The translations under genes and the position numbers were made by a program. Of a DNA stretch of 64,000 nt, positions 23,756 through 35,186 are shown in pieces. Positions within the stretch are counted from its first letter, which is position 1; every line of letters begins with the position of its first letter. This stretch comes from Buxus sempervirens (Eukaryota > Streptophyta > Magnoliopsida > Buxales > Buxaceae). The stretch spans positions 52,971,283-53,035,282 of the forward strand of contig OX387182.1 in the NCBI GenBank assembly GCA_947561395.2, written 5' to 3'. The notes under the pieces are model-generated. The model had not been told where the DNA came from. It searched no databases and saw nothing but the letters and a program-made list of their open reading frames with translations.

Positions 23756-24611
23756 GGGCTCAAACGTCGGGCGAAGGCTGTCAGCAAGGTCTTTGATCAG
23801 TTCTTGGAGAAGATGATTGATGAGCATGTAAAAGATGCTCAAGGAAACCAGTGTGGGCAACATAGGGACTTCATTGATGTAATGTTGTCCTTGATGATGG
23901 AGAACCAAGTTGGAGAACATGAGAACCAATATAGAATTGATCTGACCAACATCAAAGCCATTGTAATAGACATGCTTGCTGCTGCAACAGACACATCACT
24001 TACCACAATCGAATGGACCCTATCGGAACTCTTTCGGCATCCACTAGCAATGAAGAAGCTCGGAGAAGAGCTATCAAGTTTAGTTGGAACAGGTCGAATG
24101 GTAGAGGACACAGATTTGGGGAAGCTCGGATACTTGGACATGGTGGTCAAGGAATCCATGAGACTGCATCCAGTCGCTCCCTTGCTTGTTCCTCATGAGT
24201 CCATGGAGGACATCACCATTATTGGAATGTTCATACCCAAGAAGTCTCGGATCATGGTGAATGTGTGGTCAATCGGACGAGACACAGAAGTCTGGTCTGC
24301 TAATGCGAACGAGTTCTTCCCTGAGAGATTCTTGGGTTCTAATGTAGATCTCCGGGGACGCCATTTCCAACTTATCCCATTTGGAGCAGGTCGCAGAGGA
24401 TGCCCAGGTTTGCAGCTGGGTCTTACTCTGGTTCAATTGGTGTTGGCACAGTTGCTGCATTGCTTCATTTGGCAGCTTCCCAATGGCATATCCCCTTCTG
24501 ACTTGGATATGAATGAGAAATTTGGCCTTGCAGTGGGAAGGGCCAGCCATCTTTTCGCTATTCCATCATATCGCCTACGTGTCAACAATTTATAAGGAGA
24601 GTCGGCTATCT

Positions 24612-24797
24612 TGTTAGGAATATAATTAAGAGTTCATCCCTGTTATCAACTTAAACTTTTGGTAGGATTTGTGTTCTATATGATATCAGAGCCTTGGGCT
24701 AATGCCGAGGTCCTAAGTTCAAACCTCCACTAGCTCCTCCATTGAAAAAAAGAATATTCCATGTGTAGAGCCTCCCTATAATAAGATTTGTATTCTA
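24612..24797 (+). mobile_element. TRIM-like 186-bp insert in the P450 gene 2 3' UTR
   Basis: The insert is flanked by TATCT at 24607-24611 and 24798-24802 and interrupts sequence shared with the gene 1 3' flank. It starts TGTTAGGAATA. The segment up to TTTGTGTTCTA (24678) is followed by TGATATCAGAGCC, resembling the initiator-Met tRNA primer site TGGTATCAGAGC. The right end repeats GATTTGTATTCTA, suggesting a short or truncated second LTR. No protein is encoded. Confidence 0.65.
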
Positions 24798-24802
24798 TAT
24801 CT

Positions 24803-25516
24803 CAATTGTAGATGCTATTATTATGGTACTAGTGTTGTGCTCACACATCTTGTTTTGGTTTCCTAAATATAACGATGGATAAAAGTTAAATGTTTTATCA
24901 AAAGTTGTAATATAAGAAAAGTACCAAACCATTAATTGCTTAAGCTATCCCTAAGCAACATGAACTGCAATGTTGTGAATCATCTCAAATTTGTTTGCCT
25001 TGTTCTTTTTGAACAAAAATCTTCAAGTGAACCATTCACCTATAAAATCCTATTAAGGGAGGAATTTCAAAGATACAAAGCAAAGTTCTAAAAACACCCT
25101 TGGAGTCAACGACATTATCCCGGGAGAAACCTTGCCAGGCCACCATGGTTCTTGAGAAAAAATAATCAAGATATGAGAGATCGAGAAAGGTCTTTTGGGC
25201 CATGGGATGTGTGATATGATTAAAGAAATTATTTTTCGGATTTGTAGACATTAAAGTCAATTTAAAAGTTATATCTGATTTGGTCATTTCACATATAAAA
25301 TCTTTACAATTTTATATGATAATAAAAAATCATAGTAAGGCAATTACTATTTTTTTTAATACATTCCTCTCAGGTGATACCCGCCTAATGCACGCTCCTA
25401 GGGCACACGAGCAGACTTTTTTTTTTCTTCCTTCTTTTTTATAACTCGAGGTGTCCGCGCCAACTTATGTGTACTTGGATTAATCCTCAGGAGCTTGTGA
25501 AATCCCTCCGTCCCAC
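24803..25516. other. 3' flank of P450 gene 2, intergenic
   Basis: The first about 60 bp continue the 3' UTR similarity to gene 1 (TTATGGTACTAG). The rest is AT-rich and no gene is seen. Confidence 0.5.
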
Positions 25517-27594
25517 TGTAGACACCCCAAAATTGCATGATTTTTGATAAATCTTGAAGAAGAGAAATATCTTATTAAAATTTTCAATTCTTAGCATTGG
25601 GTTTGAAATCCTTAACCCATTTGAATCCAAAACCCCAAAGGAAAATGCCCAAATTCAATCTTTTGCGCAAAGTCAAACTTTTTCCAGTTGAATTTTGTTG
25701 ACTTTTGACCCCAAAAAATGAAATATTTTTTAAGGCAAAATTTCAAGATTATTTTTCCCAATAATTAGGTTTTTAAACATTTCATTTCATAAATGAATTT
25801 TTTGAAATTTTAAATCTTGACGGATACCTTGGTATTAACATGTTGAATCTTTTTACTGGACCTGAAAAATCGGAATTTAGCCTGGAACTGGAAAGTTAAC
25901 TTTTTATTCACTTGGAATTTGGGTCTGGAATTATTTTTAATGAATTCAAATGAGAGGGGGGGGGGGGGGTGTTTGCTTATTTACATGTAATATCTTAAGT
26001 AAATGGAAATTAAAAAATACGAGGACATTTACTTAAATGATATTACATGTAAATAAGTATTGCAAGAGAAGAAAATATTTATTTGGATTTGAAAATGGTC
26101 AAAAAAGGTGAAAAATTGAACAAACAAGGCATGTCCGCAATCCAAGTGTGGACACGGGCAGTTTTGGGCGTCTTCGTAAAATCTCGATTTTTGAGTCTTG
26201 TTGCTATTTTGTTACTCTCTCTAGGGTTTCGTGCGGCCGTTTTTGCCCTAATTCTTGTTTCTAAAATGGGATAGGAACATTCTAGAACCTCTTAGGACTA
26301 CCCATGCCCCTGCTTTTGCTTATAAATATGAGGTCTCTCCTTAAGCAAAAGGTGTGTGGGAAAAATTAGTGTGAAATTGCTATGGAATTGTGACTAAGAA
26401 TTGCTGAGAAGAGTACTCCAAGTGAAGAAGAGAACCCCTGCCTCTTTGCTTTCTCAAGTCCAGGTAAGCTTCTCAACTTCTTTATTTTTTAGTTTTAATT
26501 TATAGGATAGTTATAATCTTCTCCCTTTCTATAGTATAAGGCATGTATGTGATTGTAACCCTAAACCTTAATCCAAGTACCTCGAGTATCTTCTCTAGCC
26601 GTAAAACGTGAAGAGAGTTCTAGGGGAAAGGAGGACAGGAGTGGATCCGTAGGGCAGACCCCTATATGCTGTAACCTTAGAAATATGTGGTTGTAGTATT
26701 TTGTTTAGGTTGTGTGATGATTTGGTGATGAAATATGGAGGAATATTATAGATCTATGCTATTCATAGCATTAGATCTAATTTTCTTCATATATTCTGAT
26801 TTTTTACATGGTTTTCATCCTTTTTATGTTTTTTGATGTTTTTAGTCGTTTAGGTTAAGATCTTGGATCTGCCATTGTCAATATGGTAGATCTAGATTCA
26901 AAAGCCTTCCAGTAATCTCTATGGTTTTATGAGTTGGTTTTTGAGTCATTTTTCATTTTTGAGAGAAGACCCTACGGTCTAAGTTCCCCCCTTTTGATGT
27001 TTTTTCATCAACGTGGGTATTTTTGGCTTTGTTTTTTTTATCTAATGAGAAATATGGGCTATATCTATGTCCTGGATTGTTCAAATTCGATTTTTCAATA
27101 TTTTGTAAAAATAATATTTTTTCTATTTATTCCTAGATTTCAAGGATTTAACTTTAAGCTAGATTTCTGAAATTTTTGCTTTAGATTTGTTTTTCTTTAT
27201 CTTGATTTTAGTCAATCGTGAAGCCTAAGAAATGGCTCTTATTTTCATAAGAAGGATCCAAAATTAATTGGATCATTCACATGGAAAAAAACCATACATT
27301 CTTTTATTTTTTACTTTTGTTTTGATTTCTATTTAGCAAGCCTTTTCCAAAACATGAACAATACTTGGCAACCACCTTGTGTGGATGAATGGGGGTGCCT
27401 AACACCTTTCCATCTCTGGTTTACTTTTTGAATTAGGGTTATTTTTACTCTAATTTGTTTTCTTTTATTATTTGTTTTATCTTATTATTTTGGGTGTCCA
27501 TTCGCACCTTAAAAAGGAATGGTGGTGACTCCTTTTTTTTAATTGAGCCCGTGTGAAGATAGGAAGTCACTAGATTGATTTTCCATGTCTCACA
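25517..27594 (+). mobile_element. Solo LTR, diverged relative of the element A LTR
   Basis: It runs from TGTAGACACC to TCTCACA, 2078 bp, with flanks CCCAC (25512-25516) and CCTAC (27595-27599), a 4/5 match. The first about 540 bp are alignable with the element A LTR, including the foldback at 25976-26057; the middle is different. A TATAAATA box lies near 26321. No internal region follows, so it is a solo LTR. The nested solo LTR at 54599-58725 belongs to the same family. Confidence 0.85.
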
Positions 27595-28351
27595 CCTACA
27601 CAAACCAGGTAATTACCGCGTTTTAAGCCCTAGGGTGGCCCCAAAGAATTCATAGCACTTTTAGCAACTCGCAAGATCTTAGCTAAAGTCCAAAGACAGG
27701 TTATTGAGTACACTCCCTTTTAACTAATTTGGTGAGAGTGGGTTTCATTAGATACGAGTATCATATCAAGACCATACCATTGTCCCAAATGCCACCCTCA
27801 GAAAAATTTAGAAAAAATAAGTTAATTTCCTATGACAAACGGCGACGCAGGCATAAATAGTTTTTCAAAAACCAAAAGTGATGTAAGCCTAAATTTTATC
27901 ACAAGAAAAAGAAAAGAAAAAATAACTGTACCTTCGCATGCTTTAAATATGAAGAAACCGACTAAATGAGAATGAGAGCATGCTTTAAATATGAAGAAAA
28001 TGATTAATTAAGAAAGAGACAGAGCGCGCAATAATGGCTTCTCTAAGTTCTCTTAGATTGCCATTATTAAATAGAAGAACACAATGCGGAATTCTATAGA
28101 GCAAAACAAATAACAAACGCAAAATCTTTGGGCTAAAAAAGAATGAAAATATAAAACTGTCTGTAAGGCTTTCCAACCTCGAAGCCACTCCTCTGAAATC
28201 TTTCATCAATCTCCAATGAGATTGATATGCGTGTCCCTTGAATTGGTTTAGAAATTTAAAATGCAAAGGAAAGCTTGCCAATTAAGGGATATGTGTCAAT
28301 CTCCCACTGACACAGGTTGATATCTGGAGAAGAACCATAGAAAATATAATA
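27595..28351. other. Intergenic, no gene seen
   Basis: No recognisable coding or repeat structure. A short duplication, GCATGCTTTAAATATGAAGAAA, occurs at about 27937 and 27979. Confidence 0.5.
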
Positions 28352-28405
28352 GGGAAATTTACACCTACATCCCCTGAGGTTTGGGAAAGTGGCACGGACA
28401 CCTCC

Positions 28406-31400
28406 TGTAACGCCCCGAATCCGGGTCTTTTTTTTTTCTCATTTTGACTCGGATCAAGGCATTAACTTGTGGTACATTACAATCAGTTCAAAGATAAAGA
28501 AAGAAAGAACTAAGATTTATCAGAGTGCTAGGAAGCTTAAATTATTCATTTGGGCATGAATCATCCTATTACATCAATTTATCACATGAAAGGCTACTAC
28601 AAATTATCTAACTCTTAATATCCTACCAAATCAACTATTAGGACTCCAATAAAACAAATACAACTATATAAAAGGTCCTACACTTGTCGTCAGGATTTTC
28701 TAGACTTTAAGCCTATTATCAGTCTAACCCGTGGCGTCCTTTCCAAGATGACCTGAAAAATAGAATATAAAGTAGGGGTGAGATACGAATATCTCAGTAG
28801 GCAACACATGCATGCTAGAAACAATTTATATATAAAAGTGATCATTCATGCACGATAAAACAATCGGGTAGTCACGGTCGATAATAAGAATGAGTAATCA
28901 CCATATGAAACCAACATTTATTCAGTGCTTGAAATGTTCTAAATTTAGAGTCATTCGAATACAGTCCCAGTTAAACCGTTTAATTAAATTCTTCTTATTT
29001 AAATGTAAATCATGTCATTCATAATTAATTAGTGAATCTCACAATCTGATATCAACATTCTCCCATATAGGACGCAATCACGTAGTAATCACATCTACCC
29101 TACATGGGGTCTCTCCCGCAAGAGTCATCATATCTCACCTGCAGGTGGTCACATCTCACCCGTAGGTGGTAATCTCATATATCTCCCTTGTGGGATGCAA
29201 TCACACCGTGATTACATCTCTCCCACAAGAGGTCTCATCTCATCCGCAGGTGGTAACATATCTCCCCTGTGGGATGCAATCCATACCGGATTACATCTCC
29301 CTCAACAGGAGGTCTCATCTCACCCGCAGGTGGTCACATATCTTCCCTGTGGGATGCAATCCAAACCGGATTACATCTCCCCCAACAGGAGGTCTCATCT
29401 CACCCGCAGGTGGTCACATATCTCCCCTGTGGGATGCAATCCATACCGGATTACATCTCCCCCAACAGGAGGTCTCATCTCACCCACAGGTGGTCATATA
29501 TCTCCCTTGTGCGATGCAATCCAAACCGGATTACATCTCCCTCAACAGGAGGTCTCATCTCACCTGCAGGTGGTCACATATCTCCCCTATGGGATGCAAT
29601 CCATACCGGATTACATCTCCCCCAACAGGAGGTCTCATCTCTCCTACATGAGGTATCAAATCTCATCCGCAGAAGGTACGAATCTCTTATAGCCATCATG
29701 GCATCCAATCCACAGTCCAAATTATATTTTGTGTATTCATAACAACTTGAACCCAATCAGTTTATAATTCAAACCTTATTCAACAATTAGTTCATTAGTC
29801 TGTAGTCACAATAATTGAGTCTAATTATGGGATAATCAAAGTATTAGATGACTTGAGTGATTAGAGGTAGTGATGGGGTCAATTGAGGTAACTTCGAGGT
29901 TATGTAAAGTTATAAAGTAATGTAAAGGTAAAGTTTAGGGGTAATAAGATATTGGCTATTTACTTACGTTTAGGGATAATATAGTTCTTGCTATTTATAA
30001 AGTAGTTCAGGTAACATTTAGGGGTAGTGACATAATACAATAAGGTATGTGTTATTTTAGTAGAGAAACTGAGTGTAAACCAATTCAATTAACTAATGAG
30101 ACCTAAAGGTATATAGGGTCCTTTCTCTAATGTCTATAAGGTAGTTTCTGATTTAAAGTCTCTATTTGTAGAAATCTGGTTACTGATATATAATTTAATG
30201 TCTCTTAATTATTTACTCTAATTCATAGAGATTTATCCGCATTAAACTTAGAATTTCTTATTTCAAATCAAGTTAGGCAACTAATTACCTAAAACAATTC
30301 CCTATTTATTTTTCTGCCAAAACAGGGTATTTGATAATTTATTTTGGTCTTAAAACTTCTTATTTAAAGGTTAAAATTGGTTAAAAATAGTTTAGAATTG
30401 AATCAGGGGTTTAATATACGAAAAATTGCAATTTCTGGTTAGAGCACTCAGGATTGCTCAGGCAGTCTAGGGTAGGCGGTAGTTCAAATTGGGTCGCCGA
30501 CGATAAGCCAGGTAGCAGTCTTGGGCGGTCTCAGTTTTTCAATGAGCGCCTGGGAGCGCCGAAGATCTCTGAGCACAGTGAACTCGGTGGTCTCCCAAAA
30601 ACGTCCAAAAAGTGTTCCGAAATCCGATTTTTCCAAATCAAAGGGATTCTAGCATACATATAAGGTGATTAACAAATTAAAGATATATAGATACATCATA
30701 AAAACATGCAAATGATTAGATCAATCTCAAGAACGCAAAACGAACGTTAAAACTTGGTGCTACGTACTTGATTGTGCGAGTTCTGCTTCTTCCTCTGAAT
30801 TGAAAGCCTTCTTTTCTCAAACACAGAATAACACTCTTAAGGCGATGAAGAACCCAAGACAGATGTTCCTTCTTCTCTTCTTCTTCTTCTTCAGTCTTTC
30901 TCTCCCTTTCGTTTTTCCCCTTCGGCTGTCAAATACCCCAATAGACGAATACCATCACAAATACTAAAACGTATTTTTCTAGGGTATAAACCCTATTATT
31001 TTATATCCCATGATCCCACGCAACGCACATGCATCACCCATTAGACAACCATCCAATTAGAACACAGTTTCGTAATTATTGAATTCTCACCTCGATCTAT
31101 CACGATCCAATGGCCAGATCTGCATCAAACTCCGGATCTCTTCTATCAGTGTGATTATAATTAATATCCTTCTATAAAATTCTCATCTCCTTGACTTAAG
31201 ACTCCAAATCGACTATATTTATCATTATCCCTTATTCCACTTATCAAGCTATAAATATCATTATTAATTGGCAATCTAAACCCAACTTAAATCTATCATT
31301 ATTTCTCAAGTCTAATAATAACTTAATTTATGTATTTAATTATTTACCAATAATTAATATGAATTGGCAAAAATACCATTCCTTTGATAATTTACATCTA

Positions 31401-31524
31401 CACACTCGATTTCTTCCAAGATTTCTAAGTTTATTCTCTAGTTTATTTTGACAAATATATGGACATTCAAGATATTCATATTTAATTATTATTTATTTAC
31501 TTACTGAAAATTCGGGGTTTTACA
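28406..31524 (-). mobile_element. 3.1-kb LTR-like insert in the MULE left TIR
   Basis: It starts TGTAACGCCCCG and ends CGGGGTTTTACA. The flanks are CCTCC (28401-28405) and CCCCC (31525-31529). The intact right TIR reads CCCCC at this site, so the left copy has one C-to-T change. On the minus strand it starts TGTAAAACCCCG and ends GGCGTTACA, as plant LTRs do. No coding domain is found. It is probably a long solo LTR; the strand is inferred from these ends only. Confidence 0.7.
29085..29695. repeat. About 80-bp tandem array built of small palindromes
   Basis: Six to seven units carry, in order, CACC...GGTG, TCCC...GGGA, AATCC...GGATT and CTCC...GGAG. In one unit (about 29208-29216) the AATCC/GGATT pair is replaced by AATCA/TGATT, changing both arms. 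The three overlapping long ORFs here are frame-neutral readings of the array and not genes. Confidence 0.85.
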
Positions 31525-32383
31525 CCCCCTATAGTTCAAAACTGATCACTTACTACCCCTGTAGTTTTAAAAACCGTCACCAACCACCCTTGCCGTTAGA
31601 TCCCACCACAACACCGTTAAGCCACTTTTCTAAATGGCCGAAATACCCCTCCTTTAAAATTTTTTCTTCGTTCTTCTTCTCCAAGGTTAAGATCATTCAC
31701 CCAAAAAAAAAAGTCCTAATCCTCCCTCTTCTTTTTAAAACATTATATTGTCTTGAACGATTACCGATGTCCCATTTTTGCCTGTATAATACCACATGTG
31801 GCATTTGCTATAGTCTTGTATCAACACCCTTATAAGGACAACTTGATCTTTTTGTGTTTATTTTCCAAAATATTCCTCGGCATTTAAGGGAAATAATAGA
31901 AGGATAGATTTATCTGGACTTCAAGAAATAAATAAACCGACTAGATGCAAGTCTCGGAATAAGACCAATATTCAAGAATGTAACATGAATTAAATTGATC
32001 CCATAACACATCTCTGTAAAAGTTTACTTCTAAATGCGACACTGGTTAGTCACACCATCAGGTCATGGAACATACATCTGGTCATGACACCACACAATGT
32101 CACTTGGTAAGGAAAATTTAGTTCATCCTAGCATTGAGAAAAAATGACAAAAAGAAAGAATCTTCCTCAATCCTGCTTGAAAAAAAACAAAACCCTAAAA
32201 TACCTGAGCATCCCATAAGCAACAACATGATTTGGAGTAGCAATAAATCACGAAATTGTAAGTTAAGTTATAGAATAGCTGTAAGAGACTACAGAAGAAA
32301 ATTTTTTGCGAGCAAAAACCTACAATAAAGAACCCTCTTCAATGGGAAATACCAAGCAAAAGGTGACAGCACGATACACTCTA

Positions 32384-32699
32384 CTAGGTCATTCTCTACG
32401 TAGCTTTCTTGGCAAGAAGCCTCTCCTTTGCTTTAGTTTTGGCCTGGGATTTGGATCCCATGATACCACCGCCCCACTTCTTCTGGTATTCATCATACTT
32501 GTCGTTGAAATTTGCCTGAAAAACAAACCAAAATAATTAAATGAAGTAAACACGACACACTAGAACACCAAAACAAAGGGAAAAAAAACTTCAAATTTAC
32601 ACGCACCTTAATGGCCTCTAATATTTTGCTGAATTCAAGCATATCCTCATTCTTGAAAGTGGTCAAGCACAAAACTGCCGCAGTTTTCTTGTGGACAAT
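32384..32699 (-). pseudogene. RPL7A: Captured 3' part of a 60S ribosomal protein L7a (eL8) gene
   Basis: On the minus strand, exon 32699-32607 encodes [14 protein letters not shown]...ILEAIK (31 codons). An intron of 91 bp (GTGCGT...TTTCAG) follows, then exon 32515-32384 with [17 protein letters not shown] and [10 protein letters not shown]. These match the conserved C-terminus of eukaryotic L7a, which is part of the large ribosomal subunit. An AG acceptor precedes the first exon, so an upstream intron piece was captured too. The normal end, RMT and stop, is present at 32384-32395, but a TAG at 32396-32398 (Gln to stop, C-to-T type) lies just before it. The first about two thirds of the protein are missing. 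The retained introns show capture from genomic DNA. Confidence 0.9.
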
Positions 32700-33575
32700 C
32701 TGGGTTGTTACTAGCATTTGGCAAAGAGGATGTGTTGAGGAAGAGGGGAGAGATCAGAGATTAGGGCTTTTTTTTTGGGGTGAATGATCTTAACCTTGGA
32801 GAAGAAGAACGAAGAAGACATTTTAAAGGAGGGGTATTTTGGCCATTTAGAAAAGTGGCTTAATGATGTTGGGGTGGGATCTAACGGCAGGGGTGGTCGG
32901 TGACGGTTTTTAAAACTACAGGGGTATTAAGTGATTGGTTTTGAACTATAGGGGGTGTCCATGCCACTTTCCCAAACCTCAGGGGGTGTAGGTGTAAATT
33001 TCCCAATATAATATAATACTACTACTTGGCCACATACGATTGGCCTACAAAACCTGTAAACCAAGTGTGGCTTGCTACGTCAAGAACCATTACCCAATCT
33101 TCATTTTCTCCATACCAATGCCCAAAAAATTAAAAAACTAAAAGATGAAATTGTACTTCCAGTTAGGGATGCTAAACGGGCCGGCCCAAGCCTGGGATAT
33201 ACCCAGGCCCGGCACGGCATGCCCCACGCGACGGGCCTGGGAATAAAAAAATTGATTTTTTTTAAAACCAACGAAAATTAGAAAAAAATCACAAAAAAAT
33301 TCTAAAAAATATGTTTATTATTCACAAAATTGTTTAACACATACTGGGATAGATTTTGCTCAAAAAAATATAAATACATTAATTATTACAAGTACAAGTA
33401 CAACTTTGCAAATAATACATAATCACTTGCACAAATAATAATGCATCATTATAGTATGAGCACATCCCAACTAGGTTGGCACCCACACATCTATCTTTCA
33501 TTTGCAGGTTAAAAGAAAAAAAAGAGAAAGTAAAGTTCCTAAACTTTGATTACAAAAAATATAATAAAACTTAGA

Positions 33576-35186
33576 CTAATATAGAAGACTAAATTCATCA
33601 AGATTCAAATCATTTAAGTCTCCAGCTAGTTGATCATCCGCATATTCCTGATCTTTCAGTTTTGCTTTTAACCAATCTATAAGACAGACACATACTTGCA
33701 CCATCTCCGGCATTAATCTGATCCTATAGTCATCCACCGTTCGTCCACCTGCACTAAAAGCTGATTCCGATGCAACTGTGGACACCAAAACTGTTAGTAG
33801 ATCACGTGTCATGGCAGAAAGCACAAGATAACTAATTTGATTTTGCTTCCACCATGTCAAAATCTTAAAAGAACTATGCTCATCCATAGTATGTAAAAGT
33901 ATCGGGGGGCTTTTTAAATAAATCCTTAACTTAGATGATTCCCCACTACCAGATGCTAGTTGTTTTCCCCTTCTTCTCCCACTTAAAAAAATTCCACGGG
34001 GAATTATTTGGTAGTGTTTCTTGGGTCTGAGTCTCACCATGTCTGCTACTGCTAGTATTATATGAAAAAAAAAGTCTTTCTAATAGGATTCTTATTTTAC
34101 GTATATCTATTTGAAAAGAAGAATTCATATTCTCATTTATTCCTTCTATTAAATCTTCCACTCCTAATTTAATCCTAGGGTCCATTGTATTAGCTAAACA
34201 ATATAAATTAGGCATATCTTGCCAATATTTTAAAATTTTAGCTTCCATTGCACGGCAAATATCCTTAACAATGGGTTGTTTCTATATTGTTTAAAGCAAA
34301 TATAAACAATTTAAAATCTCGGGGATGTTGGGTAATAAACCCCTGATAAATATCTTGTTGCATCATAAAAAACTTTTAAAAAATCTCTTAAAATTTTTGC
34401 TATTTGCCAGTCAAGTTCTTCTAGTTCACTTTGAGGCACTTTTGTTTTATAAATAGTGCAAGTTCTTGTTTTAATTCTAGTGCAACTTCTAGCATTAAAT
34501 ATGTTGAGTTCCACCTATGTTCAACATCTAGGGAAATTTTTGTAGGTTGCTTTCCTAAACTTGCACAATAAATTTTAAATTCTTTAGCAATTGTGCTAAA
34601 TTGTTTTAAATGTCTTACTGCATTTCTAATATTTGCTAAATGATATTGGACAATTTTTAAGCCATCATACACAACTAAATTTAGGATGTGACAAGTACAC
34701 CTAACATGAAATAAACATCTATCTATATTTAAGTTTAAGTGTTGTGTTAATGTGTCTGTTGCAACATTATTAACACTTGCATTATCAAGTGCTAGAGCCA
34801 TTACTTTATTTTGTTTTTTATACTTTCTTATATTATGTGTTATAGCATTTGCTATAGCTGGACCAGAATGTCTAACATCTAAGGATGCAAAAGTTAGTAT
34901 TCTTTTTTCCATACTCCAATTCTCATCTATATAATGTGCAGTTATAGCTAAATAACTTATTTGTTGTCTACTTGTCTAGATATCTGAGGTTAAAGCCACC
35001 TTAAAGCTATTGTTTGAAAAAGTTTCTATTAATGTGGTTTTCATGTTTCAATATAATATTATAGCATCATTTCTTAAAGTATGGCGTGAGAAGGATTTAT
35101 ATCCTGGTGCTAGATATTTGGTTATTAGACGGTTAAATCTTTTAGATTCTATTAATCTAAAGGGTAATTCTTCTTGTATTACCCAC
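33576..35186 (-). pseudogene. hAT transposase, catalytic and C-terminal part, degenerate
   Basis: Reading resumes exactly at the element B target copy with WVIQEELPFRLIE and continues SRHTLRNDAI. TGA at 35048-35050 and TAG at 34976-34978 (in place of the Trp of DIWTS) interrupt it. The core then reads ITAHYIDENW, ALDNASVNN, CTCHILNLVV and EHRWNSTYLML (about 34950-34500). Frame changes occur near 34440 and again near 34040. KYWQDMPNLY and MDPRIKL (about 34230-34160) lead to the hAT dimerisation region with STVASESAFSAGGR (33785-33740). The motif order fits BED-type hAT transposases, which cut and move the element. With two stops and at least two frameshifts it is dead even without the element B insertion. 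Confidence 0.9.

Larger units (their letters stand above)
21534..24595 (+). pseudogene. Cytochrome P450 gene 2, paralogue of gene 1, exon 1 disrupted by a MITE
   Basis: Exon 1 is 21534-22578, interrupted at 22023-22378; exon 2 is 23756-24595. The intron of 1177 bp has the same phase-0 position and CAG|GTATGATTTCTA donor as gene 1. The start matches gene 1; an in-frame ATG 51 bp upstream is not conserved. The PPGP hinge is at residues 32-35. Exon 2 has the I-helix AAATDTS, ExxR in KESMR, PERF and the heme loop [10 protein letters not shown] with its Cys. Apart from the insertion no defect is seen: removing the MITE and one target copy leaves an open frame. Read through, the MITE gives a stop at 22076, so the protein would lack all catalytic motifs. 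It may be a recent pseudogene, or be rescued if the insert is spliced out. Same clan and unknown substrate as gene 1. Confidence 0.88.
28352..33004. mobile_element. Pack-MULE (Mutator-like, non-autonomous) carrying ribosomal L7a exons
   Basis: Long inverted ends of about 255 bp begin GGGAAATTTACACCTACA. Perfect 9-bp duplications AATATAATA lie at 28343-28351 and 33005-33013, the Mutator signature. The left end is split by an LTR-like insert at 28406-31524, so its TIR is 28352-28405 plus about 31525-31727. The right TIR is about 32750-33004. Between the ends no transposase is seen, but a ribosomal protein gene fragment is present, which defines a Pack-MULE. Confidence 0.92.

Noticed and set aside
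24680..24692. Possible tRNA fragment (TGATATCAGAGCC)
   Set aside because: It is complementary to a tRNA end as a primer site; no tRNA fold is present around it.
29085..29695. Regular repeats resembling a CRISPR array or a repeat protein with three overlapping ORFs
   Set aside because: Plant nuclear context; repeat units are contiguous with no unique spacers, and the ORFs arise because the array is open in several frames.
32384..32699. Functional ribosomal protein L7a gene
   Set aside because: Only the last two exons are present, between MULE ends, with a premature TAG.
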